From positions 17,629-81,628 of the forward strand of contig CAYYAQ010000005.1 in NCBI GenBank assembly GCA_964469555.1: a stretch of 64,000 nt of DNA, written 5' to 3'. Source of the stretch: CAYYAQ01 sp964469555. Its GTDB lineage: Bacteria; Planctomycetota; UBA1135; UBA2386. Positions 56,313 through 64,000 of the stretch are shown piece after piece. The position numbers were made by a program, and so were the translations under genes. Below the pieces are notes generated by a model. The model had not been told where the DNA came from. It made no database searches and saw nothing but the letters and a program-made list of their open reading frames with translations. The number at the start of each line of letters is the position of its first letter. The stretch's first letter is position 1.

Positions 56313-57478
56313 GGCGCTCGTTGCAACAGGACTACTTTCAAGTACTCGGACTCGGGGAGGTTGAGTGCGACCGGGTGGTCCTCCCCCGCCGCGATCCGTT
56401 CGCGCAACCATACCGGAAACGGCAGCTCCGCCGCAGCCTGGCGCAGAACGCCTTCGAACATCGAGGGCTTGACGTGGTGACTGCACGAACAGGTCAGCAA
56501 GTATCCACCGGGGGCGAGGATCCGAAGCGCCAACCGATTGATGTCACGGTAGCCCCCCAGGGCGCCATCGACCTCGCGGCGGCTCTTCGCGAACGCCGGG
56601 GGATCGAGGATCACCAGCCCGAATCGTCGCTCCTCGGTGCGAGCCTGCCGCAACCAATCGAAGACGTCGGCACGTTCGGTCGACAGCGCAGGATTGTCCG
56701 CCGCATCGCGCGCGAGCCGCAGCGCGTCTTCAGACACGTCGACGGCGACGACGCTCTCCGCGCCTCCCTGAAGGGCCGCGAGCGAGAACGCGCCCTGGTA
56801 CGAACAGAGGTCAGCGACCTCGCGACCCCGGGCGAGCTCCATGACCCGCCGGCGAGCCAGACGCTGGTCGAGATAGAACCCTGTCTTTTGCCCCGTGAAC
56901 AAGCGCACCGTGTGGCGCACGCCGTGCTCCTGGATCGTCGTTTCCTCCACTCGCCGTCCGTCGAGTAGGCGGACCTCCTCCGGCAGATCTTCCCGACGCC
57001 GCACGGCGAGGTCGTTGCGGGCCAGGATCGAGATCGCGCCGACCTTCTCCCGCAAGAAGGGCACGATGCTCGACAGGCTGTTTTCGATCACGCGCGAAGT
57101 GCTCTGCAGCACGAGGCACCGGTCGTAACGATCGACGACGAGACCGGGGAGCAGGTCCGCCTCGCCGTGCACCAGCCTTACGCCCCGCGGTTCTTCGTTC
57201 AGGTGTTCCCGTTGGGCGAGCGCGGCACCGAGCCGTTCCGCGAAGAACGACCCGGAGTCCGGCACGTCGTCGCCGGGCCACGTACCGCAACGGCGGACAC
57301 GGATGCGCGACTGGGAGGAGTGGAAACCGAGTCCGAAGTTGAACCCGCGCTCGGACGAGATGCGCACGATGCCATCCGGCTGTTCCCCGTCCTGAAAGTC
57401 GTCACCGAAGAACCACGCCTGGCCCTTCGACGCGAGCTTCGACGCTTTCTGGTTCAGGACGACGCGTGGTGCGGACAT
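56309..57478 (-). CDS. RlmI-like SAM-dependent rRNA methyltransferase
   Basis: A 389-residue class I methyltransferase of the RlmI/YccW type, which makes m5C in 23S rRNA. A PUA-like N-terminal domain (about 5-75) is followed by VHGEADLLPGLVVDRYDR near 105, a FTGQKTGFYLDQRLAR segment near 195, the SAM-binding ADLCSYQGAFSLAALQGGA near 220, and the catalytic LVILDPPAFAKSRREVDG near 285 with the nucleophile region CSCSHHV near 345. The start at 57478 (MSAPRVVLNQ) matches the family. It heads the eight-gene operon. Confidence 0.9.
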   Translation of the reverse strand: MSAPRVVLNQKASKLASKGQAWFFGDDFQDGEQPDGIVRISSERGFNFGLGFHSSQSRIRVRRCGTWPGDDVPDSGSFFAERLGAALAQREHLNEEPRGVRLVHGEADLLPGLVVDRYDRCLVLQSTSRVIENSLSSIVPFLREKVGAISILARNDLAVRRREDLPEEVRLLDGRRVEETTIQEHGVRHTVRLFTGQKTGFYLDQRLARRRVMELARGREVADLCSYQGAFSLAALQGGAESVVAVDVSEDALRLARDAADNPALSTERADVFDWLRQARTEERRFGLVILDPPAFAKSRREVDGALGGYRDINRLALRILAPGGYLLTCSCSHHVKPSMFEGVLRQAAAELPFPVWLRERIAAGEDHPVALNLPESEYLKVVLLQRAP

Positions 57479-57551
57479 GGGCCGCCCATGGATACAGGTT
57501 TGGAGCCTGAGAATCTGCACGCAACCGCGCCCCTTTCGAACGGGGTCCAGG

Positions 57552-57800
57552 CTACTTCGGCGTGAACCGCCAGTTCTGCACGGTCGCTCCACCCGGTTGC
57601 TTGAACACAACACTTACCGACACACCCGACTTCAGCGGTTCGAGTGGGTAGAACACCGCCAAACCCGGTGCCCCGGCGTACCGGTTGCGACCACCAACGA
57701 TCACGAAGCCCGCGACCGCGTCACCCCCTTGCTTGACGTCGACCTCGACGCTGGCGGGCACGGTGCCCGCGCGCCAGCCGTGCAGGCTGATCAGGTCCAT
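57552..57800 (-). CDS. Small hypothetical protein
   Basis: An 82-residue protein that is beta-rich (SVEVDVKQGGDAVAGFVIVG and LAVFYPLEPLKSGVSVSVVF) with no signal peptide. The FYPLEPLKSGVSVSV segment resembles a piece of the C-terminal region of some exported CAP-domain proteins, so this may be a remnant rather than a full gene. It lies upstream of the RlmI-like gene on the same strand, 73 bases away, and downstream of the TIM-barrel gene. I cannot assign a function. Confidence 0.5.
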   Translation of the reverse strand: MDLISLHGWRAGTVPASVEVDVKQGGDAVAGFVIVGGRNRYAGAPGLAVFYPLEPLKSGVSVSVVFKQPGGATVQNWRFTPK

Positions 57801-57895
57801 GATCTAAACATGTCATGGGGCGCTCTGGGCGCGACCCAGCCCTTGTCTGCAACTTGGAAATACCCGCACCGTAGAGACCGCACAGGGAGATTCGA

Positions 57896-58855
57896 TCAAA
57901 CAGTGCAGATCCCGACGGCTTCCGCCAACTGCGCGTCGGCATCGCCCGTCGCGATCCATTCGTGACCGATGTATCCATCGTAGCCGATGTCGGCGAAGGC
58001 TCGCATCACCGCGGCGTACTGGATCTCCTGATCCAGCCCCAACGGCCCGCGACCAGGACAACCCGCGACCTGCACGTGGGCGATGGACTCGCGAAGCTCG
58101 CGGATGCGACGGATGAGGTCACCGTCCATGATCTGGATGTGGTAGACGTCGAACAACAACTTCAGCGACGGCGAACCCACACGGCGGATGATCTCCGCGC
58201 ACTCATCGACGTGGTCGCCGAGATAGCCCGGGTGGCCTTTCATCGGCGCGGCGTCGCGGGTGTTGAGGGGTTCGAGGATGAGAGTCACCTTCGAACGCTC
58301 GGCCAGTCCCACGATCTCCTTGTAGGCACGCACGCAGTTGTCGATGCCCTGCCGAGACCCGACGACGCTGCCGTTCGGTTCTTTCGAGGTGTCCATCAAT
58401 CCCGTGAAGGTCATCACGTTGGGGAACCCCGCGGCAGAAGTCGCCCCGATCGCGGTGCGGAGCTTCGCATGGCACTCGGGCCAGTGCCCGGGGTTGTTCA
58501 TGCCGCGGACGAACGTGTGCGACTTGGTCGCGGCGCAGATCAACCCGTGCCGGCTCAAGACGTCCCAGTGTTTCGGATCGACCAGTTCGAGAGCCTGGCA
58601 ACCGAGGGTCGCCGCGTTGTGCGCCAGCGTCTCGATATCCCAACGCGGACCCTGATTCATGAAACACCAGCCGGCGACAGACTGCTTCAGTCGACCGCGT
58701 GGCCTGATCGTCGGCGTCCCGGCGCAAGCAGCCAGGCTCGCCAGCCCAACCGCGCCGAGGAACGAGCGTCGAGAGGGCAATCGGGACTCATCTGACTGCG
58801 GCCACTTCTGTGCGCGGGTCTTCACGCGCCGCACTCTACCTCGGGTCCATTTCAT
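57896..58855 (-). CDS. Sugar phosphate isomerase/epimerase-like TIM-barrel lipoprotein
   Basis: A 319-residue protein related to hydroxypyruvate isomerase and the AP-endonuclease-2 TIM-barrel superfamily. The N-terminus carries a Tat signal with twin arginines (SRRSFLGAVGLASLAAC) and a lipobox, so it is probably an exported, folded, lipid-anchored enzyme. The barrel has SVAGWCFMNQG near residue 59, LILEPLNTRDA near 190 (metal-binding Glu), LLFDVYHIQIMDGD near 230, and GYIGHEWIATG at the C-terminus. Export is unusual for hydroxypyruvate isomerase itself, so the substrate is probably different. Confidence 0.88.
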   Translation of the reverse strand: MKWTRGRVRRVKTRAQKWPQSDESRLPSRRSFLGAVGLASLAACAGTPTIRPRGRLKQSVAGWCFMNQGPRWDIETLAHNAATLGCQALELVDPKHWDVLSRHGLICAATKSHTFVRGMNNPGHWPECHAKLRTAIGATSAAGFPNVMTFTGLMDTSKEPNGSVVGSRQGIDNCVRAYKEIVGLAERSKVTLILEPLNTRDAAPMKGHPGYLGDHVDECAEIIRRVGSPSLKLLFDVYHIQIMDGDLIRRIRELRESIAHVQVAGCPGRGPLGLDQEIQYAAVMRAFADIGYDGYIGHEWIATGDADAQLAEAVGICTV

Positions 58856-58866
58856 TCGCGATGCAA

Positions 58867-58950
58867 TCAGTCCCTGGGAATCGAGGCGGCGAACGCGTCG
58901 AAGGCCTCATGACCTTTCAGCCCCTTGAACGCCCGCTCCCTGTGCAACAT
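58867..58950 (-). CDS. Possible 27-codon ORF, or gene relic
   Basis: A very short reading (MLHRERAFKGLKGHEAFDAF and seven more residues) ends just before the TIM-barrel gene. The same frame is open upstream as far as the PIG-L 3' end. No clear ribosome-binding site precedes the ATG at 58950. It may be a leader peptide, the tail of a lost gene, or chance. Confidence 0.2.
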   Translation of the reverse strand: MLHRERAFKGLKGHEAFDAFAASIPRD

Positions 58951-59023
58951 CTTGCGGCGCGATGATAGCTGCAAGCGAATCGATGCGATGATCGAGGGCT
59001 GACTCGGCCCTATCGCGAGTGGC

Positions 59024-59698
59024 TCACAGATCGATGCGCTGGAAGGCCTCGCCGTAGGCCCCGGTTTCTTCGAGCAGCAGGCTGCGGTAGGCGTTCATGC
59101 CGAACACCTGGTGCCCGAGATCCCCGTAGGCAAACTGCGTCTCGTAGCACGCGAGCGCTTCGCGCTTTTCCTGCACCACGTCGCTGATGTCGACGACGAG
59201 ATCCGGCATCGGATTCGGCGCCCACACTTCGTAGCCGCGCGCGTCCCCGACGTATTTCGATTCACGCAAACCGCGTACGACGACCTCGTGGAGCACGAGG
59301 TGGTCCCGATTGTTGTCCTGTCGCCAGGGTAGATAGACCACTTCCGGCGCGAAATCGGTCACGGCCTCCCGGACCAGCTCGATCAACCTCAGCTTGTCCG
59401 ACTCCGCGATTTCGCAGCTGTCGGGCAATCCCCAGAACAGCGGCTCCGGCACCCCGAGAAGTTCCATGGCGCGCCGGCTCTCGGCGCGACGGAGCTCCGG
59501 GTAGACCGCAGGGTCGAAGTGGCGATCCGGATCCCCGGCCGCGCCGTCCGTGGCGAGGACCACGCGGACGTCACCACCCGATCGTGCGTGCAGGAGCAAC
59601 GTGCCGCCAGGGCCAAGCACCTCGTCGTCGGGGTGCGGGGCGAAACACAGGACCCGGACAGGATCGAGCGGGGCGGAGAGAATCTCGATTGGGGCCAT
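59024..59698 (-). CDS. PIG-L family deacetylase
   Basis: A zinc-dependent N-acetyl-sugar deacetylase of 224 residues, of the PIG-L/LmbE family. The metal motif CFAPHPDDEVLGPGGTLL is near residue 18 and the third ligand is in DHLVLHEVVVRGL near residue 134. Substrates in the family include GlcNAc-type sugars in glycolipids and BshB/MshB thiol precursors; which applies here is unknown. It lies 20 bases downstream of the GNAT gene on the same strand. Confidence 0.93.
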   Translation of the reverse strand: MAPIEILSAPLDPVRVLCFAPHPDDEVLGPGGTLLLHARSGGDVRVVLATDGAAGDPDRHFDPAVYPELRRAESRRAMELLGVPEPLFWGLPDSCEIAESDKLRLIELVREAVTDFAPEVVYLPWRQDNNRDHLVLHEVVVRGLRESKYVGDARGYEVWAPNPMPDLVVDISDVVQEKREALACYETQFAYGDLGHQVFGMNAYRSLLLEETGAYGEAFQRIDL

Positions 59699-59718
59699 CG
59701 AGAGCGATCGGGGAGGGG

Positions 59719-60204
59719 TCAGATCTCCAGCGGCGGCTGCCGATCCGCGCGGTGGAGAAAACGATGTAAGTGAATGTTTCCAGGCGTATTGTGACCGTTG
59801 GACGAGAACCCTGCCTCACCGAAGAACTCGAGCGCCGCGGCATTGGTCTCGTTGACGACCGCGCGGATCTTGCAGATACCCCGACTGCGGGCCTGGTCGA
59901 GAGCCTCGTCGAGCAACCGCCGACCGATCCCGCTGCGCCGCTGACCGGGAGCGACGATCAGGGTGATTTCGGACTGCAGATCCGGACCCGTGTCCAGCCT
60001 GAAGAACCCCAGCACCCTACCCATACGATCGTGTGCCGCCCAGCAGCTGATATGGGGGTCCGTGATGATCCGGTTCGCCCAGGTCTCGGTGGCAACAGCC
60101 GAAGGCACTCCGAGGCCGACCGCGGTCAGCCAAGCACCGAGCAATACAGCGTCCTCGACGGCAAATCGCCGGATCAAAAGGGCTTGCGAGGCGTGAATCG
60201 ACAT
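59719..60204 (-). CDS. GNAT family N-acetyltransferase
   Basis: A 161-residue acyltransferase. The acetyl-CoA-binding motif A is clear (ITLIVAPGQRRSGIGRRLLD near residue 82), followed by NETNAAALEFFGEAGF near 118. The acceptor substrate cannot be inferred. The ATG at 60204 is preferred over a TTG directly before it. It is the first gene of a pair with the PIG-L gene and diverges from nusA. Confidence 0.9.
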   Translation of the reverse strand: MSIHASQALLIRRFAVEDAVLLGAWLTAVGLGVPSAVATETWANRIITDPHISCWAAHDRMGRVLGFFRLDTGPDLQSEITLIVAPGQRRSGIGRRLLDEALDQARSRGICKIRAVVNETNAAALEFFGEAGFSSNGHNTPGNIHLHRFLHRADRQPPLEI

Positions 60205-60246
60205 CAAGTGAGTTTACCCCAAGTGTACGGTGTTCCGCGCGAATCC

Positions 60247-60274
60247 TTGACGACCCGAAAGGCTCGGATACCAT
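60247..60274 (+). promoter_or_regulatory. Possible sigma-70-type promoter for nusA
   Basis: TTGACG at 60247-60252 and TACCAT at 60269-60274 are separated by 16 bases, close to the housekeeping consensus. Transcription would begin near 60281, giving a leader of about 180 bases before nusA. Confidence 0.4.
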
Positions 60275-60304
60275 CTCCGCGCGCTAGTCCCCCTAGTCCT
60301 CAGC

Positions 60305-60333
60305 AAGAGCGGGTTTCCCGCTCTTTCTCATTT
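60305..60333 (+). terminator. Terminator-like hairpin in the nusA leader
   Basis: A perfect 9-bp stem (60305-60313 with 60317-60325) and a TTT loop are followed by a pyrimidine-rich tail, TCTCATTT. It lies between the possible promoter and nusA, so it could act as an attenuator. CCCCCT at about 60288 and AGGGGG at about 60341 flank it and could pair as an alternative. Confidence 0.5.
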
Positions 60334-60461
60334 GCTGTGGAGGGGGCTTTGTTTTCGGTTCGCTCTCCGAACTGCAACCGCGGTGCAGGAGATCACACAT
60401 GTTCCTGGCAGAAATTCCGGCAGCGTGCTGGGTTTTTCTGTGTACCGCGCACTACCCCATC

Positions 60462-61688
60462 ATGGCTTCAGAAGACATCCTTCGATACATAGACACGCTC
60501 GCTCGCGACAAGGAAATAGACAAGGAAGGTCTATTCGATTCGATCGAGTTTGCCGTCGCAGCCGCGTTGGCAAAGAAGTACGGAATCGAAGACCTCGAGA
60601 TCACCATCGATCGCGAGTCCGGACAGTGGGTGTCGAACTACGAGATTTCGCTGGAGTCCGAGGGAAGAATTCTCGCCCAGGCGGTCAAGCAGAGCATCAA
60701 CGTCAAGGTGCGCGAAGCGGAGCGGGATCGCCTCTACGAAGAGTTCGAGATGAAGATCGGCGAGATCGTCAACGGGACCGTGCAACGGTTCGAAGGCGAC
60801 ACGGTCATCGTCAACCTCGGCAACAACATGGAGGGCATCCTCCCCCGCGCCGAGAAAGTGCGCGGTGAGGTCTACAACATCGGCGACCGCATTCGCGCGA
60901 TGGTCCTCGAGGTCAAAAAGGTCGGCACCCGGGTGAAAGTGATTCTCACCCGCGGCCACCGCGACCTCGTGCGCTGCCTCTTCGAACTCGAAGTCCCCGA
61001 GATCGCCGACGGGATCATCGACATCCGCCGCATCGAGCGCGAACCCGGCTACCGCACCAAGCTCGCGGTGCACTCCACGGACGACAAGGTCGACTGTGTC
61101 GGTGCATGCGTCGGCGTGCGCGGGACGCGGATCAAGTCCATCATCGACGAACTGGGCGGCGAGCGTATCGACATCATCCGATGGAGCACCGAGCCGGACA
61201 TGCTGATCGCGAACGCGCTCAAGCCCGCCGAAGTGTCCCACATCGAACTCGAGCCGAGCACCCGCAAGGCCCTCGTGCTCGTCGACGAAGACCAACTGTC
61301 GCTCGCCATCGGTCGCAAGGGCCAGAACGTTCGTCTCGCGAGCAAGCTCTCGCTCTGGGATATCGACATCATGACCCGCGCGGAACTCGAGGAGTCCATG
61401 GTCGCCGACACCAAGAGCGAGAATGGTGAAACCAAGGAAGGTAGCGAGGGCGATACCCCCGACACTGCTTCGACCGATGCGAACTCGGAAGGCACTGACT
61501 CCGCTGGTACCGATTCGACGGAACCTGGCTCGGCTGGCGACGGTGCTGACACCGCGAACCCCGAAGAAGCCAGCACAGATACGACCACCACACCGGAGCC
61601 AACCGCCGTCGCTGCCGCAGAAGGCGCGGGGACCAAGAGTTCCAGCGACACCGAAACCGATCCCGCCGCCCCGAAGGCCGACGGCTAA
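60462..61688 (+). CDS. nusA: Transcription termination/antitermination protein NusA
   Basis: Binds RNA polymerase and controls pausing, termination and antitermination. The 408-residue protein has the N-terminal polymerase-binding domain (1-110), an S1 domain (IVNGTVQRFEGDTVIVNLG near 103), and two KH domains, with GACVGVRGTRIKSIIDELG near 210 and LAIGRKGQNVRLASKL near 285. After about 320 it becomes a low-complexity Ser/Thr/Glu/Ala tail in place of the acidic repeats of proteobacterial NusA. The start MASEDILRYIDTLAR at 60462 matches the family; no strong ribosome-binding site is seen. rimP, often upstream, is absent. Confidence 0.96.
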   Translation: MASEDILRYIDTLARDKEIDKEGLFDSIEFAVAAALAKKYGIEDLEITIDRESGQWVSNYEISLESEGRILAQAVKQSINVKVREAERDRLYEEFEMKIGEIVNGTVQRFEGDTVIVNLGNNMEGILPRAEKVRGEVYNIGDRIRAMVLEVKKVGTRVKVILTRGHRDLVRCLFELEVPEIADGIIDIRRIEREPGYRTKLAVHSTDDKVDCVGACVGVRGTRIKSIIDELGGERIDIIRWSTEPDMLIANALKPAEVSHIELEPSTRKALVLVDEDQLSLAIGRKGQNVRLASKLSLWDIDIMTRAELEESMVADTKSENGETKEGSEGDTPDTASTDANSEGTDSAGTDSTEPGSAGDGADTANPEEASTDTTTTPEPTAVAAAEGAGTKSSSDTETDPAAPKADG

Positions 61689-61712
61689 TCCACCGCCAGA
61701 TCAGGAGAAGGC

Positions 61713-63794
61713 TTGACCAAGCTACGCGTCTACGAACTAGCCAAGCAGTACGGCATGAAAGGGCCAGAGATGGCCGAGTACCTGCGAAACCTCGGTTTCT
61801 CGGTGAAGGGCCACATGTCCGCACTCGACGATGCCGACCAGATGAGGGCCATCGGCATGCTCGAGGCCCAGGGACTGCGGTCAAAGACCTCGAAGCCCCC
61901 CGCGGACACGGACACGGACACGGACACGGGAGGCGGCACCAGCCTCAAGAGGATCCCCAAGAAGCGGTCCCTGAAGAAGGCGTTGCCGCCCGCGGGCACC
62001 AAGCCGAAGAAGGTGCTCGGCGAGGCAGCAAAGCCGGAACCCGTAGCCGCGACCGCCACGGAGACCGCCACCGAGGAACCAGTCGCCGAAACACCGACGC
62101 CAGCGCCGGAACCCGAGGCCACACCTCAGGCCCCCGCCAAGGAGGTTCCCGCCGCGAAGACCGAAGCGGACAGCGCCGCTTCCCCGGAGGCGGAAGCCAC
62201 GGGGACTGAAACAGCGTCCGCCGAAACGACGGACGCTCCGGCATCGACCGCTCCGGACGAGAGCGTCGCGGCTCCATCCCAGGAGAAACCGCCCGCGAGT
62301 GCCGCGGACTCTGCCCCGGCTGACGCCGCCGCCGAAGCGACCGAGGCCCCTGCGAAACCGCCTGCCGAGGAAAGGGTCGTCAAGCGCCTGATCAAGCCGC
62401 AGATGAAGGCGAAGGTCGTCGGCAAGGTGCAGTTGCCCGAGTCGACGATTCGCGACGCGAACCGCCGATCTGCGCCGCGAGACCCGAACTCGGTGGATCA
62501 CGCCCTTCGCATGAAGGCGCTGTCCCACACTTCGACCCGCTCCGCCACCCGCACCGGCCCTGGTCGTCGCGGCCCCGGAATCAGAGGTGGACCGGCTCGC
62601 GGACGCGGGCGTGATCAGGGTCGCGGTCGGCGGAAGTCGAGCGGGATCGGCAGCATCAGCACGCCGATCGATCCGGACAAGATCATCGAGATCGAACCGC
62701 CGATCACCGTCAAGGGTCTGTCCGAGGCGCTCGGTGTCAAGGTCAACGAGTTGATCGCGGCACTCACCTTCAAGCTCAAGATCGCTGGCAAGACCATCAA
62801 CTCCTTCCTCGACGAGGAAGAAGTCGAACTCATCGGTCTCGAAACCGAGCGCAACATCAAGATCGTCGAACACAAGGAGGCCGAAAAGCTGCTGCTCGAG
62901 ACCTTCGTGAGCGCGAGCGAAGACATCTCTTCGGACAACCGCGCCCCAGTGCTCACGTTCATGGGCCACGTCGATCACGGCAAGACGACTCTCCTTGACG
63001 CGCTGCGATCCAGCGACGTCGTCAAGGGCGAGGCCGGAGGCATCACCCAGCACATCGGCGCCTACAAGATCACGACCAAGGGTAACGACGAGCTCGTCGT
63101 CCTGGATACTCCCGGCCACGCGGCGTTCACGTCCATGCGTGCGCGCGGCGCCAGCCTGACCGATATCGTGGTGCTCGTCGTCGCAGCCGACGACGGCGTC
63201 ATGCCGCAAACCGAGGAAGCGATCAACCACGCGCTCCAGGCCAAGGTCCCCATCGTCGTCGCCGTCAACAAGTCGGATACTCCTGGTGCGAACCCGATGC
63301 AGACGCGCCAGCAACTCTCAGTGAAGGGCCTGCAAGCCGAGGAATGGGGTGGCAACGTCCAGATGGTCAACGTGTCCGCGCTCACGGGCCAGGGACTCGA
63401 CGAGTTGACCGAGAAGATCTTCCTCGAAGCCGAACTACTCGAACTACAAGCCAAGCCGGAAGCTCCGGGGTCGGGCGTCGTGATCGAATCGCGGCAGTCG
63501 GCCAAGCAGGGCATCGTCGTAAACGTGTTGGTCACCGACGGAACGCTCCGCGTCCGCGACATGGTGATCTGCGGCGAGAGCCACTCTCGCGTCCGCGGCA
63601 TGGTCGACGACCACGGCAAGCGGATCACCGAGGCCGGCCCCTCCACGCCGGTATCGATCACGGGCCTGGCCAAGCTTCCTACTCCGGGCGATAAGTTCTT
63701 CGTCGTCGAAAATGCGAAGAAGGCCAAGGAAGTCGTCGACGAGCGGCAACGCCGGGCTCGCGCGAACGATCTGGCGGACCGCTCTCCCGCCTGA
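61713..63794 (+). CDS. infB: Translation initiation factor IF-2, C-terminally truncated
   Basis: The GTPase that brings initiator tRNA to the 30S subunit. The product begins with the IF2_N motif (MTKLRVYELAKQYGMKGPEM) from a TTG at 61713 with a good ribosome-binding site. A Pro/Ala/Glu-rich linker (about 60-215), an Arg/Gly-rich patch and a second IF2_N motif follow. The G domain is intact: GHVDHGKTTL near 417, DTPGHAAF near 463 and NKSD near 519. Domain II ends with PVSITGLAKLPTPGDKFFVV. A stop comes at residue 694, so domains III and IV (about 300 residues) are missing. IF-2 is essential in full, and the sequence after 63780 does not resemble it. A misjoin is likely. Confidence 0.93.
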   Translation: MTKLRVYELAKQYGMKGPEMAEYLRNLGFSVKGHMSALDDADQMRAIGMLEAQGLRSKTSKPPADTDTDTDTGGGTSLKRIPKKRSLKKALPPAGTKPKKVLGEAAKPEPVAATATETATEEPVAETPTPAPEPEATPQAPAKEVPAAKTEADSAASPEAEATGTETASAETTDAPASTAPDESVAAPSQEKPPASAADSAPADAAAEATEAPAKPPAEERVVKRLIKPQMKAKVVGKVQLPESTIRDANRRSAPRDPNSVDHALRMKALSHTSTRSATRTGPGRRGPGIRGGPARGRGRDQGRGRRKSSGIGSISTPIDPDKIIEIEPPITVKGLSEALGVKVNELIAALTFKLKIAGKTINSFLDEEEVELIGLETERNIKIVEHKEAEKLLLETFVSASEDISSDNRAPVLTFMGHVDHGKTTLLDALRSSDVVKGEAGGITQHIGAYKITTKGNDELVVLDTPGHAAFTSMRARGASLTDIVVLVVAADDGVMPQTEEAINHALQAKVPIVVAVNKSDTPGANPMQTRQQLSVKGLQAEEWGGNVQMVNVSALTGQGLDELTEKIFLEAELLELQAKPEAPGSGVVIESRQSAKQGIVVNVLVTDGTLRVRDMVICGESHSRVRGMVDDHGKRITEAGPSTPVSITGLAKLPTPGDKFFVVENAKKAKEVVDERQRRARANDLADRSPA

Positions 63795-63998
63795 ACCCAG
63801 CTCTGCGTGATGCCAAAGGAGCATCAGCAGCGCCCCTGCGACCGCCGCCCCGACCAGCAGCGCCGCCGGCATCTCGGCGTGGCCTCGTCCCAGGATGAAG
63901 CGCTCTTTGGTGGCAGCCACCAGCAGCATGGCGGCACCGAAGACCATGATCTGGCCGCACAACGTCAGCAGCATCCCCAAATACGTGCGGGTGCCCAG
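63795..63998 (-). CDS. Membrane protein, partial
   Basis: A minus-strand reading enters from the right edge with two membrane segments (MLLTLCGQIMVFGAAMLLVA and ALLVGAAVAGALLMLLW) joined by a charged loop (TKERFILGRG). The start is outside the window. The frame stays open leftward across the infB 3' end to 63444, where it is antisense and no longer protein-like. The true C-terminus was probably lost near the join at about 63785-63800. No family is assigned. Confidence 0.45.
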
Positions 63999-64000
63999 GT

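Noticed and set aside
57478..57560. A TPP riboswitch upstream of the thi genes
   Set aside because: A CTGAGA occurs near 57509 but on the wrong strand, and the rest of the conserved core is missing.

Overview
The window is about 64 kb of GC-rich DNA from a draft assembly: there are runs of N at 26752-26851 and 30288-30297. It comes from a diderm bacterium. A type II secretion secretin and pseudopilin, many lipobox signal peptides, a Tat-exported lipoprotein and a sigma-54 activator all point that way. A secreted C-terminal domain seen twice, a decayed FG-GAP/VCBS gene, very large TPR lipoproteins and an ECF sigma/anti-sigma pair suggest Planctomycetota or a close relative. That placement is inference from gene style; no rRNA is present to test it.

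Layout, left to right. 1-7.8 kb: a partial gene, a BaiN/YhiN flavoprotein, a translationally coupled thrA-thrB-thrC operon on the minus strand, and a DUF6265/DUF1499 pair. 7.9-9.0 kb: a fragment of a secreted protein, an orphan terminator and an hsp20 gene. 9.2-14.5 kb: a plus-strand run of an M48 lipoprotein peptidase, S41 protease, tsaD, larB and carA. 14.5-24.2 kb, minus strand: a 1899-residue membrane-bound sigma-54 activator, a small exported protein, a lipidated secretin and GspK. 24.4-26.3 kb: a secreted metallo-beta-lactamase/lamin-tail protein. 26.5-30.1 kb: rpsO and pnp, the latter with a long 48-bp minisatellite encoding an RD-rich tail and interrupted by an assembly gap. 30.3-34.6 kb: two lipoproteins around queC. 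34.8-37.3 kb: a decayed zone holding a frameshifted FG-GAP relic, then a 3-hydroxyacyl-CoA dehydrogenase and an 826-bp stretch without a convincing gene. 37.3-42.3 kb: two TPR proteins sharing one module. 42.3-50.8 kb: an NRDE protein, an MFS transporter, a large exported (alpha/alpha)6-like protein, an ECF sigma factor with its anti-sigma factor, and a small CxxC protein. 50.8-57.5 kb: an eight-gene, mostly overlapping minus-strand operon (RlmI-like methyltransferase, thiS, thiG, CPBP protease, gamma-carbonic anhydrase-like protein, sugar nucleotidyltransferase, larE, M28 peptidase). 57.5-60.2 kb: a TIM-barrel lipoprotein, a PIG-L deacetylase and a GNAT protein. 60.2-64 kb: nusA and infB behind a possible attenuator; infB stops after domain II.

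The most unusual items are the giant sigma-54 activator, which joins an exported CBM9-like sensor to a winged-helix output; the repeat-tailed PNPase; the split Lar cofactor genes; the repeated secreted C-terminal domain and TPR module; and the abrupt end of infB, which more likely marks a misjoin than biology.
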